64,000 nt of DNA from an uncultured Ectothiorhodospiraceae bacterium (lineage in GTDB: Bacteria; Pseudomonadota; Gammaproteobacteria; UBA6429; Thiohalophilaceae): positions 1-64,000 of the forward strand of contig CAMYOL010000034.1 of assembly GCA_947260005.1 (NCBI GenBank), given 5' to 3'. Below are positions 37,992 to 48,998 of the stretch, in pieces. Under the pieces are notes generated by a model that was given only the letters and a program-made list of their open reading frames with translations, was not told the DNA's origin and made no database searches. The translations under genes were made by a program, and so were the position numbers. Every line of letters begins with the position of its first letter. The first letter of the stretch is position 1.

Positions 37992-39323
37992 ATGGGTTGG
38001 TTCACTCAAATAATTATCATTACCTACTATTTAGTAGTTGGCATTAGCATTGTTAATGCAGCCGATTTAAACAAAAAAAATTTACCCGATCCCTTAACCC
38101 TTGAGTATGCTTTGTCGCTGGCCGATGAGGGCCACCCTGATTTATTAATACAGGATGCGAAGATTCTGGATGCTCAAGCTAATAAAAACTCGATTGATTC
38201 GAGTACGGGTTTCGATGTTACCCTGGACTTAGGGTTGTATGTAACTGATGAAGATCGCTTTCAAAGCTTTAAAAATCGCGATCACGCTCGTGCCGGGGTT
38301 ATCGTATCAAAGACGCTCTATGACTTTGGACATACCAATGATCGTGTTGATGCAGCAGGACAATTAGTTGATTCTGAACAATGGAAATATCAGCAAATTC
38401 GTGGTTATCGGCGCTTAGCTATTTCAGAAGCTTATTTCAATGTGTTATTAGCAGACCTGCAATTTAGCCAGTACAATGAAGCAATGTCAGTAGGGTTTGT
38501 TAATTTTGATAAAGCAAAAGACCGTAGAGAGTTGGGCAAAAGAACGGATCTAGATGTTTTAAAACGTGAATCTGAATACCAGCGATTACGAGTATTGAGG
38601 TATCAAAGTGAAAATTTGCAACGTAGTTCACGTGCAAAATTAGCTGAGGTGTTAAACCGCCCAAACCAGCTTCCTGCTAGTTTAGCAATACCAAAACTTC
38701 CCGCATTGAACAGGAAGTTACCTGAAATTGAATTGTTACAGGAGCAGGCTTTAAAAAACAACTTTGATGTAAAGGCTTATAAATATGCAGTAAAGGCGGC
38801 TGAAACAGCAGTCGTTGCTGCGCGCAATCGCAACAATCCTAAAATCGATGCCATTGTAACAGCGCATGGATATGAAACTGATTTTGGCAGTGTCGATGAA
38901 GCGACCGCCGCTTTAAACTTTACCTATAACCTGTATCAACCTGACCAGGATTCAGTTATTGCCTCCGAACTGGCTGGTTTGTATTCAGCTCGTGCACAGT
39001 TAAATAAAGTTGAGTCCGATCTTCGACAAACAGTGTTACAACTGTGGCATGAAATTGAGGAGTTAAGTGTGAAACGTGAATCATTGAACGTCTTACTCGA
39101 ACTTAGAGAACTAAAACTTGAGCAGAGTCGGGCACTTTATGAAATGGAGGTAAAAGCTGATTTAGGATTTTCTATGGTCGAGTTGACAGAGGCTCAATAT
39201 TCACAGGCTCAAAATGATTATCGGCTTGCCTTGGCATGGGCTAAACTTGATTTAATCACAGGTAATCTTGAATTAAGTAAATTACCATCCAATTCAGGAG
39301 AAGTTAATGAGGGTCAAAATTAA
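37992..39323 (+). CDS. TolC-family outer membrane channel protein
   Basis: A 443-residue outer-membrane efflux protein. A signal (LVVGISIVNAAD) is followed by two TolC-type repeats with long coiled helices (PLTLEYALSLADEGHPDLLIQDAK; ELLQEQALKNNFDVKAYKYAVKAAE). Strand residues for the barrel are in VTLDLGLYVT and IDAIVTAHGY. Forms a trimeric channel with the adjacent adaptor. No inner-membrane pump is encoded here. Confidence 0.9.
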   Translation: MGWFTQIIIITYYLVVGISIVNAADLNKKNLPDPLTLEYALSLADEGHPDLLIQDAKILDAQANKNSIDSSTGFDVTLDLGLYVTDEDRFQSFKNRDHARAGVIVSKTLYDFGHTNDRVDAAGQLVDSEQWKYQQIRGYRRLAISEAYFNVLLADLQFSQYNEAMSVGFVNFDKAKDRRELGKRTDLDVLKRESEYQRLRVLRYQSENLQRSSRAKLAEVLNRPNQLPASLAIPKLPALNRKLPEIELLQEQALKNNFDVKAYKYAVKAAETAVVAARNRNNPKIDAIVTAHGYETDFGSVDEATAALNFTYNLYQPDQDSVIASELAGLYSARAQLNKVESDLRQTVLQLWHEIEELSVKRESLNVLLELRELKLEQSRALYEMEVKADLGFSMVELTEAQYSQAQNDYRLALAWAKLDLITGNLELSKLPSNSGEVNEGQN

Positions 39324-40101
39324 AATGATTCACTATAAATTTCTAATGACTTTTTTGTGCTTGTTAATTACTTCGTTCGGCTATGCACAGGATTTTAGTG
39401 CCCGATTACATTGGTCGCAACGCGTGGAATTAGGTTCTCCTGTTAGTGGTGTCGTCGAAAATGTATCGGTAAATGTCGGAGATAAAGTACAAAATGGCCG
39501 AGCACTTATTCAACTGGACAATACCGTGTTTAAGGCGCATGTTGATGAATTCAAAGCACAACTGATTAGCTCCCAGGAAGACCTAAAAGAGGCCGAACGA
39601 GAGCGAGATCGTGCGCTTGAGTTATATGACCGAACAGTATTGTCAGATCATGATTTACAGATCGCAAAAAACAACTTCAAAGCCGCAAGAGCTCAACTCG
39701 AACATATCCGGGCAAAATTGATTACCAGCCAGTTTAACCTGAAACACAGCACTATCAGTGCACCATTTGATGCGGTCGTATTACAGCGCGATGCTCAGCC
39801 GGGACAGGTGATTGCAACAAAATTTCGCCAGGATCCACTCATTGTATTAGCTGCGAGCGATAAAATGATAGCAAGATTTTATGTTGCAGAAGACAAACTC
39901 AAATGGCTTAGAATCAATAAAAATGCAAAAATTGTTGTAGACGGAGAAGGCTATCGCGGGAAAATAACTTCAATTGGACTAGAATTAATAACTGGCGACA
40001 CTTCGTTGACCGGCTCAGAAAAGGGCTACCCGGTCGAAGTGGAATTTTTGGTCGATAAATTATTACGCGCAGGTCGAACTGCAAAGGTTGAAATCGAGTG
40101 A
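39307..40101 (+). CDS. HlyD/RND-type periplasmic adaptor protein, short
   Basis: A 264-residue adaptor. A signal (FLMTFLCLLITSFGYAQ), a lipoyl-like domain (LGSPVSGVVENVSVNVGDKVQNGRALIQLD), a helical hairpin and the second lipoyl half (LKHSTISAPFDAVVLQRDAQPGQVI) are present. It is shorter than usual because the membrane-proximal domain is reduced. AGGAG lies 6 bases before the ATG at 39307, so this start overlaps the tolC gene by 17 bases. A pump would be needed elsewhere. Confidence 0.88.
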   Translation: MRVKIKMIHYKFLMTFLCLLITSFGYAQDFSARLHWSQRVELGSPVSGVVENVSVNVGDKVQNGRALIQLDNTVFKAHVDEFKAQLISSQEDLKEAERERDRALELYDRTVLSDHDLQIAKNNFKAARAQLEHIRAKLITSQFNLKHSTISAPFDAVVLQRDAQPGQVIATKFRQDPLIVLAASDKMIARFYVAEDKLKWLRINKNAKIVVDGEGYRGKITSIGLELITGDTSLTGSEKGYPVEVEFLVDKLLRAGRTAKVEIE

Positions 40102-40370
40102 GTTTTTGCGAAAAGTGTATTGTAACAGGGTTGGTGCAAGGCGTTTTCTTCAGGGCGGTCACTAAGGAGCATGCTGAAAAGTTAGGAGTTACTGGTTATG
40201 TTAAAAATATACCTGAAGGTCATGTTGAAGTTTTGATTTGTGGGCAAGCCGAACCCGTAGGTCATCTAAAAGCATGGCTCTGGGATGGTCCAGAGCATGC
40301 TCATGTTAGTAATGTGAAGTGTGAACTGGTCGATAATATTGACGTGCCGGATTTATTTGAAATTAAGTAA
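40098..40370 (+). CDS. acyP: Acylphosphatase
   Basis: A 90-residue enzyme hydrolysing acyl phosphates. VTGLVQGVFFRAVTKEHA carries the phosphate-binding Arg, and GYVKNIPEGHVEVLICG carries the catalytic Asn. GTG start overlaps the adaptor stop as GTGA. Ends 8 bases from the convergent transglycosylase gene. Its placement in an efflux operon is probably historical. Confidence 0.93.
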   Translation: MSFCEKCIVTGLVQGVFFRAVTKEHAEKLGVTGYVKNIPEGHVEVLICGQAEPVGHLKAWLWDGPEHAHVSNVKCELVDNIDVPDLFEIK

Positions 40371-40378
40371 ATAATTAA

Positions 40379-40960
40379 TCAACAGTTGACGCAACGCCAG
40401 CGTCTATCCAGAGCTTTGAAAACTTTGTTCGTGTAGCGATAACTATACAAACTGCCATTGTAACGGGCAAGTGCGTGGGTTAAGTCTCCTTTTTCTTTAT
40501 CCAGGTAATGGCGTAATATAGTGCAACCCATTCTTAGATTCGTTTTCATATCAAACAGGTTGTCTTCTGGTCGTCCAATCTCTTTTAACCAAAAAGGCAT
40601 AACCTGCATGAGTCCGCGTGCACCGGCACTTGAAATAGCAAATTTATCGAAGCGGCTTTCTACTTCAATTACGGCGAGGACTAATTCGGGGCGTAACTTT
40701 GCCCTGGTAGATTCGTAATGGATCTGCTTGAGTAAATCGAGTCGTTTATTGTCATTTTTAACAAACGGTTTTAGTCGATTAGACATATCTAACAACCAGA
40801 CTTCTGCTTCAAAGCGATCAGCAAAGCTTTTATTGTCAGCTATGGCATGGGTTAACAGTTCACGTAATTCTACACTGGGTGCCTGGCGTTGACTGGCACT
40901 GGCTGTCGAAATAGTCAGAAACAGGACTATGGTTGATATAAATGTCGTGAGTACTTTCAT
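40379..40960 (-). CDS. Lytic transglycosylase, SLT domain
   Basis: A 193-residue exported muramidase-like enzyme. Signal LTTFISTIVLFLTISTASAS; SLT motifs LAVIEVESRFDKFAIS (Glu of ESRF catalytic), SAGARGLMQVMPFW, and ALARYNGSLYSYRYTNKV. It cleaves peptidoglycan to anhydromuropeptides in the periplasm. It is the downstream neighbour of proS on the same strand. Confidence 0.93.
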   Translation of the reverse strand: MKVLTTFISTIVLFLTISTASASQRQAPSVELRELLTHAIADNKSFADRFEAEVWLLDMSNRLKPFVKNDNKRLDLLKQIHYESTRAKLRPELVLAVIEVESRFDKFAISSAGARGLMQVMPFWLKEIGRPEDNLFDMKTNLRMGCTILRHYLDKEKGDLTHALARYNGSLYSYRYTNKVFKALDRRWRCVNC

Positions 40961-40963
40961 TTG

Positions 40964-42670
40964 TTAATTAAATTTTGAGTTTAAAAAATCAATGACCGTA
41001 TCGATTGCTATGTCCTCAGAGTCGCTATTGTGACGGGACTTATACTCATAAACCCCCTTGTCCAGACTTTTGTCGCCGACCACAAGCCGGTGAGGAATGC
41101 CAATCAGTTCCATATCAGCGAACATGATTCCAGGGCGTTCTCCACGGTCGTCAAGTAGCACATCAATGCCTACTGCTTTTAATTTAGCATATAAGTCTTC
41201 ACTTGCCTTGCGAACCCGGTTTGATTTTTTGATATTCATGGCCAATATCACAACCTGGAAGGGGGCGATGGCATCAGGCCAGATTATGCCTTTATCGTCG
41301 TGGTTTTGCTCGATCGCCGAAGCCACAACTCTGGAAACACCAATACCATAGCAACCCATCGTCATTATTGTTGATTTACCGTTAGCATCCAGTACATTGG
41401 CCTTCATCGTTTCTGAGTATTTGGTACCCAACTGAAATATATGACCGACTTCGATACCACGTTTAATCTGCAAGTGGCCTTGACCGTCTGGGCTAGAATC
41501 GCCTTCGACGACATTGCGGATATCAACACTTTCGATTGCAGGTAAGTCACGACCCCAGTTCACTCCGGTTAAATGCTTACCGTTCTCGTTGGCGCCACAC
41601 ACAAAATTAGTTAACGCAGCCGCACTATGATCGACAATTAATGGTACGTTTAGTCCGACAGGGCCAATCGAACCAGGCTCACAGGAGGCAAATTGTTTTA
41701 CTTTTTCTTCACTGGCTAAGGTCAGGGGTACGGCCACACCCGCTAACTTTTCAGCTTTGATTGTATTCAGTTCATGATCACCACGGACTAATAATGCGAC
41801 CACAGCGGATTCTTCTCCGTCGACCAGCAAGGTTTTAATGGTTTGAGCAGCCTCTATTTTTAACAATTCACAAACCTGATCGATACTTTTTTGATTTGGC
41901 GTATCGACCGTTAGCATGGGTTGTTCATCACTAATCGTTGAGGATGCAGGTTTGATGGCTTCAGCAAGCTCTACATTCGCTGCGTAATCACCAGTATCAC
42001 TAAATGCGATCGCATCTTCTCCTGAGTCTGCGAGCACATGGAATTCATGTGAGGCATTACCACCAATGGATCCTGTGTCTGCCAGTACAGGACGATAGTC
42101 CAGACCGATTCGATCAAAAATCCGGCAATAGGTCTTATGCATAATTTCATAGGTTTCCTGCAATGAGGCCTGATCCAGATGAAATGAGTAGGCATCTTTC
42201 ATCAAAAACTCACGTGCCCGCATGATGCCAAATCGAGGACGGCGCTCATCTCGAAACTTGGTTTGAATCTGGTAGAAATTACTGGGTAGTTGTTTATAAC
42301 TACGGATCTCGTTTCGTATCAGATCGGTTATGACCTCTTCATGAGTCGGACCAAAACAAAATTCACGATCATGACGATCCTTTAAACGCAGTAACTCTGG
42401 ACCGTATTGTTCCCAGCGTTTAGATTCATGCCATAGTTCAGCAGGCTGTATTGCGGGCATCAGCACTTCCTGGGCACCGGCATTGTTCATTTCATTACGT
42501 ACAATGGCTTCCACTTTGCGCAGTACCTTAAGGCCAAGTGGTAACCAGGTATAAAGACCTGCGGCCAATTTTCGGACCATTCCTGCCCGCAGCATGAGTT
42601 GATGACTAATAACCTCGGCGTCAGCCGGTGTTTCTTTTACAGTAGCGATGAGTAGTTTTGATGCGCGCAT
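40964..42670 (-). CDS. proS: Prolyl-tRNA synthetase, bacterial type with editing domain
   Basis: A 568-residue class II synthetase (close to E. coli, 572). Motif 2 region [26 protein letters not shown], an inserted YbaK-like editing domain (about 240-390), motif 3 [20 protein letters not shown] and a C-terminal anticodon-binding domain ending [27 protein letters not shown]. Charges tRNA-Pro and edits Ala-tRNA-Pro. Confidence 0.98.
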   Translation of the reverse strand: MRASKLLIATVKETPADAEVISHQLMLRAGMVRKLAAGLYTWLPLGLKVLRKVEAIVRNEMNNAGAQEVLMPAIQPAELWHESKRWEQYGPELLRLKDRHDREFCFGPTHEEVITDLIRNEIRSYKQLPSNFYQIQTKFRDERRPRFGIMRAREFLMKDAYSFHLDQASLQETYEIMHKTYCRIFDRIGLDYRPVLADTGSIGGNASHEFHVLADSGEDAIAFSDTGDYAANVELAEAIKPASSTISDEQPMLTVDTPNQKSIDQVCELLKIEAAQTIKTLLVDGEESAVVALLVRGDHELNTIKAEKLAGVAVPLTLASEEKVKQFASCEPGSIGPVGLNVPLIVDHSAAALTNFVCGANENGKHLTGVNWGRDLPAIESVDIRNVVEGDSSPDGQGHLQIKRGIEVGHIFQLGTKYSETMKANVLDANGKSTIMTMGCYGIGVSRVVASAIEQNHDDKGIIWPDAIAPFQVVILAMNIKKSNRVRKASEDLYAKLKAVGIDVLLDDRGERPGIMFADMELIGIPHRLVVGDKSLDKGVYEYKSRHNSDSEDIAIDTVIDFLNSKFN

Positions 42671-42748
42671 ATAGATTTTTCTGTTTATGAGTTAAGCAGC
42701 AGTTTAATAGCAGATTAGTATCAGGTACAGCTTTGAACGATATTAGCT

Positions 42749-43024
42749 CTATTTCTTTTTTCCTGTCAGTCTTTCGGTTGGGATGATATTGGTGTTTTTG
42801 TGGTATTCAACGACTTCATAAGGAATCCCTTTGACGGGAGGTTGATCACTCAATTGCCATTGGCCATGTTTATCTTGCCAGCGATAGGCTTTCATTTGGG
42901 TGATGGCGGTTGGCATGATCTCATCAGTGTGTTTTTGAAAATAGGCACGCAGTTTAGGATCCTGATAGGCAAAATACCCACCAACAATAACGACCCCAAG
43001 TAAAATGATGAGCCATTTTTTCAT
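42749..43024 (-). CDS. DUF4124 protein with N-terminal membrane anchor
   Basis: A 91-residue protein starting MKKWLIILLGVVIVGGYFAY, with one membrane helix and a DUF4124 motif YRWQDKHGQWQLSDQPPVKG (Y-W-x-D-x-x-G...D.PP). It starts 3 bases after the MIF-like stop, so coupling is likely. The frame extends 10 codons upstream to 43054, which would overlap the MIF gene. Function unknown; DUF4124 proteins are envelope-linked. Confidence 0.75.
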   Translation of the reverse strand: MKKWLIILLGVVIVGGYFAYQDPKLRAYFQKHTDEIMPTAITQMKAYRWQDKHGQWQLSDQPPVKGIPYEVVEYHKNTNIIPTERLTGKKK

Positions 43025-43026
43025 TT

Positions 43027-43371
43027 TTAAAATGTGGAACCGTTCCAACCCCACATTTTGCGAGGTGCGTCTGCAAATTCAATATAGACCCGTTCAGGGT
43101 CGATACCTAATGTCTGCTGGATAAGCTCGCATAATACACGAGATAGTTCGGGTGTTTGGGATTCAGATAGTCCGATACTTTTTAGTTCGATAAAAACAGT
43201 AGGATCATCATTTCCAGAGAATAGCATTGGGACGGGAGGCTCGAGAGAGACCATCACATAACGTTCCGGCTTACCAAGCAGGTCAGCGACTGCGCTAGAG
43301 GCCTTAGCTAGGAGTTCTTTTGCCGAATCATTTGCTAGCGGGTGATTGCTCTGGATTTTGAGATAAGGCAT
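43027..43371 (-). CDS. MIF/phenylpyruvate tautomerase family protein
   Basis: A 114-residue trimeric beta-alpha-beta protein. The catalytic Pro follows the initiator Met (MPYLKI), and PERVYIEFADAPRKMWGWNGSTF is the family C-terminus. Catalyses keto-enol tautomerisation in known members; the natural substrate in bacteria is unclear. It sits between two DUF4124 genes, which may form one operon. Confidence 0.9.
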   Translation of the reverse strand: MPYLKIQSNHPLANDSAKELLAKASSAVADLLGKPERYVMVSLEPPVPMLFSGNDDPTVFIELKSIGLSESQTPELSRVLCELIQQTLGIDPERVYIEFADAPRKMWGWNGSTF

Positions 43372-43829
43372 TAATCACAGAACTCTCTAATACCTTCTTC
43401 AGCTAGCTTCTTCGCTTCAGCGCGTTCTTTATCGGTAATAACACGTACCATACCATCGGGATCTTTGATGCGACGATAGACACTGTATGCGTTTAGATTG
43501 TGTTTAGCACTTTCACAATTCTTTTTACGTACCTCGGCGTTATTGGCTCTCTCTTTCTTCAATACATCTGAGCCATCATTATATTCATCGATGCCTTTAT
43601 CTGCATTACTGTCAGATGAGCTTGGTGAGGGTGTGGGTGAACTTGGTGACCGATGTTTTGGGGTTTTAATCTTTTCATAAGATTTCCCTTTGGGGGGGTG
43701 TTGCGAATAATGCACGTTCCCCTTTGAATCAGTCCATTTGTAGGACGACGCAGCAACGGAGAAAGCTGAAAAAGTAAATCCGAGCAGGCTGAGCCAAAAA
43801 ATAAGGTGTAACCGGAGAAAGTGTTTCAT
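43371..43829 (-). CDS. DUF4124 exported protein
   Basis: A 152-residue periplasmic protein with a signal (LHLIFWLSLLGFTFSAFS) and the DUF4124 motif SYKWTDSKGNVHYSQHPPKGK. A Ser/Pro-rich linker and a charged helical tail follow. The ATG at 43829 is chosen over one 12 bases upstream; neither has a strong site. It overlaps the MIF gene by 1 base. Confidence 0.8.
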   Translation of the reverse strand: MKHFLRLHLIFWLSLLGFTFSAFSVAASSYKWTDSKGNVHYSQHPPKGKSYEKIKTPKHRSPSSPTPSPSSSDSNADKGIDEYNDGSDVLKKERANNAEVRKKNCESAKHNLNAYSVYRRIKDPDGMVRVITDKERAEAKKLAEEGIREFCD

Positions 43830-43866
43830 ATGTCCATCCATATACGTCCAGAATATTAAGTTTAGT

Positions 43867-44004
43867 ATGCAATGTTCTGATATCTATGTAAATTATGGTG
43901 TATCAGAGCAATTACACAAGCGATCCGATCACGGTTTGGTCACGTTCAGGAAAATAGCGCAGGTAAGGGTGATTTGGCTCAATTATCTATCCAATAAGGG
44001 CTAA
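43867..44004 (+). CDS. Candidate leader ORF upstream of ilvB
   Basis: A 45-codon frame that starts ATGCAATGT and ends AAGGGCTAA. Its stop lies inside the strong hairpin at 43999-44031. It is not very rich in Ile, Val or Leu overall, but its end reads VRVIWLNYLSNKG. No clear ribosome site was found. It may be a regulatory leader peptide or just chance. Confidence 0.25.
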   Translation: MQCSDIYVNYGVSEQLHKRSDHGLVTFRKIAQVRVIWLNYLSNKG

Positions 44005-44031
44005 TTCGGACAGTTTAAGCCGAGATTAGCC
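43999..44031 (+). promoter_or_regulatory. Stable hairpin in the ilvB leader
   Basis: GGCTAAT (43999-44005) pairs with ATTAGCC (44025-44031), and TCGG with CCGA inside, with one bulged base. The loop is 10 bases. It lies before the terminator-like hairpin of the same leader. Confidence 0.6.
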
Positions 44032-44097
44032 TAAGTGTTCTTGACCTTACCTGAGAAAATAAGTAGTTTCTTATCCTTTTCACGTGATGTCTATATG

Positions 44098-44119
44098 GCC
44101 CGTTTTACGGGCATTTTTT
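44098..44119 (+). terminator. Attenuator-like terminator just before ilvB
   Basis: GCCCG (44098-44102) and CGGGC (44108-44112) form a stem followed by a T6 run, only 18 bases before the ilvB start codon. Ending transcription here would only make sense as regulated attenuation, since no gene ends upstream on this strand. Confidence 0.7.
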
Positions 44120-44137
44120 GTCTTTGGGAGAGCTAAA

Positions 44138-45852
44138 GTGGAATTAAATGGCGCTGATATCGTCGTCCAGTCATTAAAGGACGAGGGCGTTGAATATGTA
44201 TTCGGTTATCCGGGTGGGGCTGTACTCCATATATATGATGCTCTATTCAAGCAGGATGCTGTACGCCATATCCTGGTTCGCCATGAGCAAGGCGCGACTC
44301 ATGCGGCTGATGGTTATGCGCGCGCCACAGGAAAAGCGGGTGTGTGTCTGGTGACCTCCGGTCCTGGCGCGACGAACGCGGTGACGGGGATTGCCACAGC
44401 GCATCTGGATTCAATACCAATGGTGGTTATCACAGGGCAGGTTCAGACAGCCTATATTGGTTCCGATGCCTTTCAAGAAGTCGATTCTGTCGGCATTACG
44501 CGTCCCTGTGTGAAACATAACTTCCTGGTTAAAGACGTGAATGATATCGCAAGTACCTTGAAAAAGGCCTTTTATATTGCGACAACCGGACGCCCGGGCC
44601 CAGTTGTGGTCGACATCCCGAAAGATGTTACGGATCCAAATATCAAGGTGCATTATGAGTATCCCAGCTCGGTTGATATGCGCTCATACAGCCCGACGAC
44701 GAAAGGCAATAATCGCCAGATTAAAAAAGCGCTTGAGTTAATTTCGAGTGCGCGGCGTCCGATGATATACAGCGGTGGTGGCGTCATCTTGAGTGGTGCA
44801 CATAAAGAGCTGACAGAATTCACCCAAAAGTTGGGCTATCCAATTACCAATACATTAATGGGTTTGGGTGGTTACCCGGGTACGGATGAGCTATTTGTTG
44901 GTATGTTGGGTATGCACGGTACCTACGAAGCCAATATGGCGATGCATGATTGTGATGTGCTCATTGCCATAGGTGCGCGATTTGATGATCGTGTTACCGG
45001 TGACGTAAAGCATTTTTGCCCGGAAGCTAAAATTATTCATATTGATATTGATCCGTCATCAATATCGAAAAATGTCCGTGTTGATATACCAATTGTAGGT
45101 GATATTAAGCACGTATTGACTGAAATGAATAATGAGCTGGGTTCATATTCAAATGCAGATAATAATGATTTGGCCAACTGGTGGAATCAAATCAATCTTT
45201 GGCGCAGTAAAGATTGTCTTGGTTACGATCGTAAAAGTGAGCTAATCAAGCCTCAATATGTTATTGAAACTTTATATAACGTCACTAATGGCGAGGCCTT
45301 CGTTACTTCGGATGTTGGTCAGCATCAGATGTGGGCCGCTCAGTTTTATAAGTTTAAGAGCCCCTATCACTGGATTAATTCAGGTGGCCTCGGCACGATG
45401 GGGTTTGGTTTACCCGCCGCAATTGGGGCTCAACTTGCCCATCCAAAGGCGGAGGTTGCTTGTGTAACGGGTGAAGCGAGTATACAGATGTGTATTCAGG
45501 AGCTGGGTACCGCGATGCAGTATATGTTACCACTCAAGGTCGTTACCCTGAATAATCGTTATATGGGTATGGTGCGTCAGTGGCAGGAATTTTTCTATGA
45601 GAGTCGTTATTCACATTCTTATATGGAGGCATTACCCGATTTTGTAAAGCTGGCTGAAAGCTACGGACATGTCGGTATGCGGATCGAAAAACCGGCTGAT
45701 GTGGAAGGCGCTCTAAAAGAAGCGTTTGCAATGAAAGAACGTCTGGTCTTCATGGATTTTATTACGGATAAAACAGAAAATGTTTATCCTATGATTGCTG
45801 CGGGTAAAGCGCACAACGAGATGCATATGTCATCGGATCGGGAGCTAGCCTG

Positions 45853-45853
<1 letters not shown>
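44138..45853 (+). CDS. ilvB: Acetolactate synthase large subunit
   Basis: The 571-residue ThDP and FAD enzyme that makes acetolactate or acetohydroxybutyrate, first committed step of Val/Leu/Ile synthesis. It has GYPGGAVLHIYDAL (catalytic Glu region RHEQGATHAADGYAR), FQEVDSVGITRP and the ThDP motif GEASIQMCIQELGTAM-NNRYMGMVRQWQ. GGGAG precedes the GTG at 44138; an upstream ATG frame from 44084 crosses the attenuator hairpin and is not conserved. In the ThDP motif the usual GDGS is GEAS. Confidence 0.96.
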
Positions 45854-47408
<1,555 letters not shown>

Positions 47409-47421
47409 AAAATGGATATAT

Positions 47422-47473
47422 AGCCGCTATATTCTAACTGCGTTTTCGTAGCATAGAATTAGCGGCTTCTTTT
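47422..47473 (+). terminator. Terminator after ilvC
   Basis: AGCCGCTA...ATTCTA pairs with TAGAAT...TAGCGGCT around a 20-base loop, then a T-rich stretch. The spacing from ilvC (13 bases) is typical. Some read-through into the psd-like gene is possible. Confidence 0.65.
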
Positions 47474-47497
47474 CTCTCGATAAGGGAATTTAGCTAT

Positions 47498-48112
47498 ATG
47501 ATCGCGCAAGAAGGCCGAAACATTGTAGGTCTGCTATCAGCTGCAATGATAGTGACCCATCTTGTTGTTGGCGCTTATGTTTGGCCAGTTTGGGGTGTTG
47601 TACTGGTTGTTATGTATCTTTATCGTGATCCTGAACGCAGCATTCCTTCAGTTCCTCTTGGTCTTGTTAGTCCGGCAGACGGCATTGTCAAAAGTATCCA
47701 GAATCAGCTTGATCCCTTTTTAAAACGCGAATCGATCTGTGTGAGCTTGCAGATGAACTGGTATGGCGTTTTTGTTTTGCGTGGGGTAACCGAGGGCAAA
47801 ATAATGCAACATTGGGTACATGAATCCAGCAAAAAACATGAAGCGGCTTTTGATGGTCCCCTGCAACATGCAATCTGGATTCAAACCGATGAACAGGATG
47901 ATGTGGTGATCGCAATTCATGCTGGTGGACGATATCGCAAGATGCACTGTCAAACAGCCGCAGGAGAGCGAATTGGTCAGGGCAAACGCTGTGGATTTAT
48001 TCCTTTTGGGACTCGTATTGATATCTTGCTGCCGACCAAAGTACGTATCTCGATTAAAGAGGGCGATCATGTAAAAGCCGGCCATGATCTCATTGGTGAA
48101 CTTGTTCACTAG
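47498..48112 (+). CDS. Phosphatidylserine decarboxylase-like protein, probable altered processing site
   Basis: A 204-residue protein of the short (archaeal-type) PSD family. It starts with two hydrophobic segments and has YRDPERSIP, SPADGIV and a C-terminal GFIPFGTRIDILLP. In active members this site is FGS, with the Ser becoming the pyruvoyl group; here it is Thr. It is next to pssA, so a role in making phosphatidylethanolamine is expected by context, but activity cannot be assumed. Confidence 0.85.
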   Translation: MIAQEGRNIVGLLSAAMIVTHLVVGAYVWPVWGVVLVVMYLYRDPERSIPSVPLGLVSPADGIVKSIQNQLDPFLKRESICVSLQMNWYGVFVLRGVTEGKIMQHWVHESSKKHEAAFDGPLQHAIWIQTDEQDDVVIAIHAGGRYRKMHCQTAAGERIGQGKRCGFIPFGTRIDILLPTKVRISIKEGDHVKAGHDLIGELVH

Positions 48113-48191
48113 TTTACGGTATTTAAGTCAATTTTCGATATTGAGGCGAATTTTACTGGCGCTCATAGTTAGCCGGGCATACACTTAATCC

Positions 48192-48968
48192 ATGGGACAA
48201 CGAAGTAAAGAAATTCGTCGGCGCGGCATTTATCTTTTGCCAAATTTACTGACCTTATCAGCCCTTTTTTGTGGGTTTTTCGCCATTGTTGCGGCGACCA
48301 AAGGCTGGTTTGACTGGGCGGCCTATGCCATTTTTATTGCCATGATTTTGGATGGTGCTGACGGCCGGGTTGCTCGCTGGACGAATACCCAAAGTGATTT
48401 TGGGGCTGAGTTCGACAGCCTTGCAGACATGGTTTCGTTTGGTGTGGCGCCTGCCCTGATCATTTTCGAATATGCCTTAGGCAGTACGAGTCAGCTTGGT
48501 AAGATCGGATGGGTCGCGGCCTTTATCTATACTGCGGCGGCGGCACTACGTCTGGCGCGCTTTAATACACAGGTTGATACAGCGGACAAGGCCTATTTTC
48601 AAGGTCTTGCCAGCCCTTCAGCGGCTGGGATAGTCGCAGGATACGTATGGGTGTGTCATATTTACATCGATCCTCATCCAGTTGTAAATATCACGGCTGT
48701 ATTTCTTACGATCAGTGCGGGTGTGTTGATGGTCAGTAATATCCGCTATCACAGCTTCAAAGGCATTGATTTCCGTTCAAAAGTACCCTTTGTTGGTTTG
48801 GTGGCCATCGTTATGGTCATCGCCGTGGTGGTCTCGGATCCCCCTATCGTCTTATTCAGTATCTTCCTGTTATATGCTGCTTCTGGACCCGTATTAACTT
48901 TGTATGAGTTGCAAAAGCGGCGCAAGCAACGTCGTCGAGATGAAAAAAAAACTGAGTCAATCACGTAA
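48192..48968 (+). CDS. pssA: CDP-diacylglycerol-serine O-phosphatidyltransferase
   Basis: A 258-residue membrane enzyme that makes phosphatidylserine. The CDP-alcohol motif is DGADGRVARWTNTQSDFGAEFDSLADM. Several membrane helices follow, then a basic C-terminus (KRRKQRRRDEKK). It starts 79 bases after the psd-like gene and is convergent with the OmpA-like gene. Confidence 0.95.
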   Translation: MGQRSKEIRRRGIYLLPNLLTLSALFCGFFAIVAATKGWFDWAAYAIFIAMILDGADGRVARWTNTQSDFGAEFDSLADMVSFGVAPALIIFEYALGSTSQLGKIGWVAAFIYTAAAALRLARFNTQVDTADKAYFQGLASPSAAGIVAGYVWVCHIYIDPHPVVNITAVFLTISAGVLMVSNIRYHSFKGIDFRSKVPFVGLVAIVMVIAVVVSDPPIVLFSIFLLYAASGPVLTLYELQKRRKQRRRDEKKTESIT

Positions 48969-48998
48969 ATGGCCGTTAACCTTAGGCTAATGTAAGTA

